64,000 nucleotides of DNA from Flavobacteriales bacterium (GTDB lineage: Bacteria > Bacteroidota > Bacteroidia > CAIKAF01). The stretch spans positions 17,584-81,583 of the forward strand of contig JAKRSD010000028.1 in assembly GCA_022402535.1 (NCBI GenBank), written 5' to 3'. The notes under the pieces were generated by a model. That model worked only from the letters and a program-made list of their open reading frames with translations, did no database searches and was not told the DNA's origin. The first letter of the stretch is position 1. The number at the start of each line of letters is the position of its first letter. The translations under genes and the position numbers were made by a program. This document shows positions 63,836 through 64,000 of the stretch, one piece after another.

Positions 63836-63911
63836 ATCAGTAATATATGTTCCATTTGTTAAAACGGGAAAATTTTGTCCGGTGGGGTTTGGGAAAGTGT
63901 TCCTACATTCG
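63836..63911 (+). promoter_or_regulatory. control region of the second small-RNA unit
   Basis: ATCAGT (63836-63841), ten bases, CCATTTGTTAAAA (63852-63864), then TACATTCG (63904-63911), one base off TAnnTTTG. Each element is exactly 252 bases after its counterpart in the first unit although the sequence between them differs. Confidence 0.5.
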
Positions 63912-63917
63912 GTATAA

Positions 63918-64000
63918 CAATAAGGAAGCCGAATACCCTCAAGGGGATTTACAATACTCAGGGACTTCCAGAAAAGATTAGGGCTGATTGGAGAGGTTCG
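63918..64000 (+). ncRNA. predicted small RNA, second copy, cut by the window end
   Basis: Same layout as the first copy. The 5' variable part (63918-63945) differs in sequence but again has a small hairpin, CCC-TCAA-GGG (63936-63945), immediately before the core. The 55-base core at 63946-64000 is identical to the first, and its last ten bases open the terminator stem, so a terminator is expected just beyond the window. Confidence 0.5.
63946..64000 (+). repeat. 55-base direct repeat, copy 2 (may extend past the window)
   Basis: Identical to 63693-63747; the match is still perfect at the last base of the window, so the true repeat may be longer. Confidence 0.97.

Noticed and set aside
63693..64000. 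The 55-base repeats as the start of a CRISPR array
   Set aside because: Repeat period is about 253 bases, far too long for spacers, and the repeats carry promoters and a terminator.

Overview
The window is a stretch of chromosome from a member of the Bacteroidota. Four things point there: promoters of the form TAnnTTTG (once or twice with a TTG about 19 bases upstream), almost no Shine-Dalgarno sites, at least four secreted proteins ending in a type IX secretion (T9SS) sorting domain, and the phylum-typical run nusB / DUF1573 protein / yajC. I cannot fix the family. Nearly all of it is ordinary, densely packed housekeeping sequence, with no rRNA, no tRNA, no CRISPR array and no recognisable transposase.

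Layout. 1-8 kb: metK (cut by the window edge), an RRM RNA-binding protein with a structured leader, acetyl-CoA synthetase, Lon and a secreted subtilisin. 8-12.4 kb: an AT-richer accessory operon on the minus strand (DJ-1/PfpI-type protein, small outer-membrane-like protein, bestrophin, TMEM175-type channel, F420-reductase-like oxidoreductase) diverging from a cysteine-free HxlR regulator. 12.4-16.1 kb: a glycosyltransferase-9 gene, dapD and a three-domain protein (nucleotidyltransferase + GmhB-like phosphatase + P-loop kinase) that could carry out the last three steps of activated-heptose synthesis. 16-24 kb: MORN-2 protein, mnmA, two paralogous lipoproteins, an ABC exporter, leucine dehydrogenase, nusB, DUF1573 and yajC. 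24-31 kb: threonylcarbamoyl-AMP synthase, fructose-6-phosphate aldolase, START-like and PAP2 proteins, a fused XRE-MNT / HepT toxin-antitoxin pair with a palindromic operator, HMG-CoA lyase and dGTPase. 31-41 kb: RemB/Wzi-like barrel, miaE, a T9SS-sorted SGNH hydrolase, a structured palindromic repeat element, purB and uvrA. 41-64 kb: a giant MORN-2 protein (about 32 repeats), yqgE, a zinc protease, T9SS-sorted sugar dehydrogenase, beta-propeller protein and PhoD, lolD, cytochrome c, kynureninase, a lamin-tail surface protein, an exonuclease-BRCT protein, a CDF transporter, a DPP11-like S46 peptidase and an alpha/beta hydrolase.

The most unusual part is the last 420 bases. Two copies of a unit about 252 bp long lie head to tail after the last gene. 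Each has the same upstream boxes at the same spacing, a -7 element, a variable stretch of about 30 bases holding a small hairpin, and then a core that is identical over 55 bases. The first copy ends in a strong intrinsic terminator; the second runs off the window. I read this as a tandem family of small RNA genes with a fixed core and a variable 5' end. Other non-coding structure worth attention is the three-hairpin element at 35280-35450 and the hairpin plus T-run in the leader of the RRM gene.
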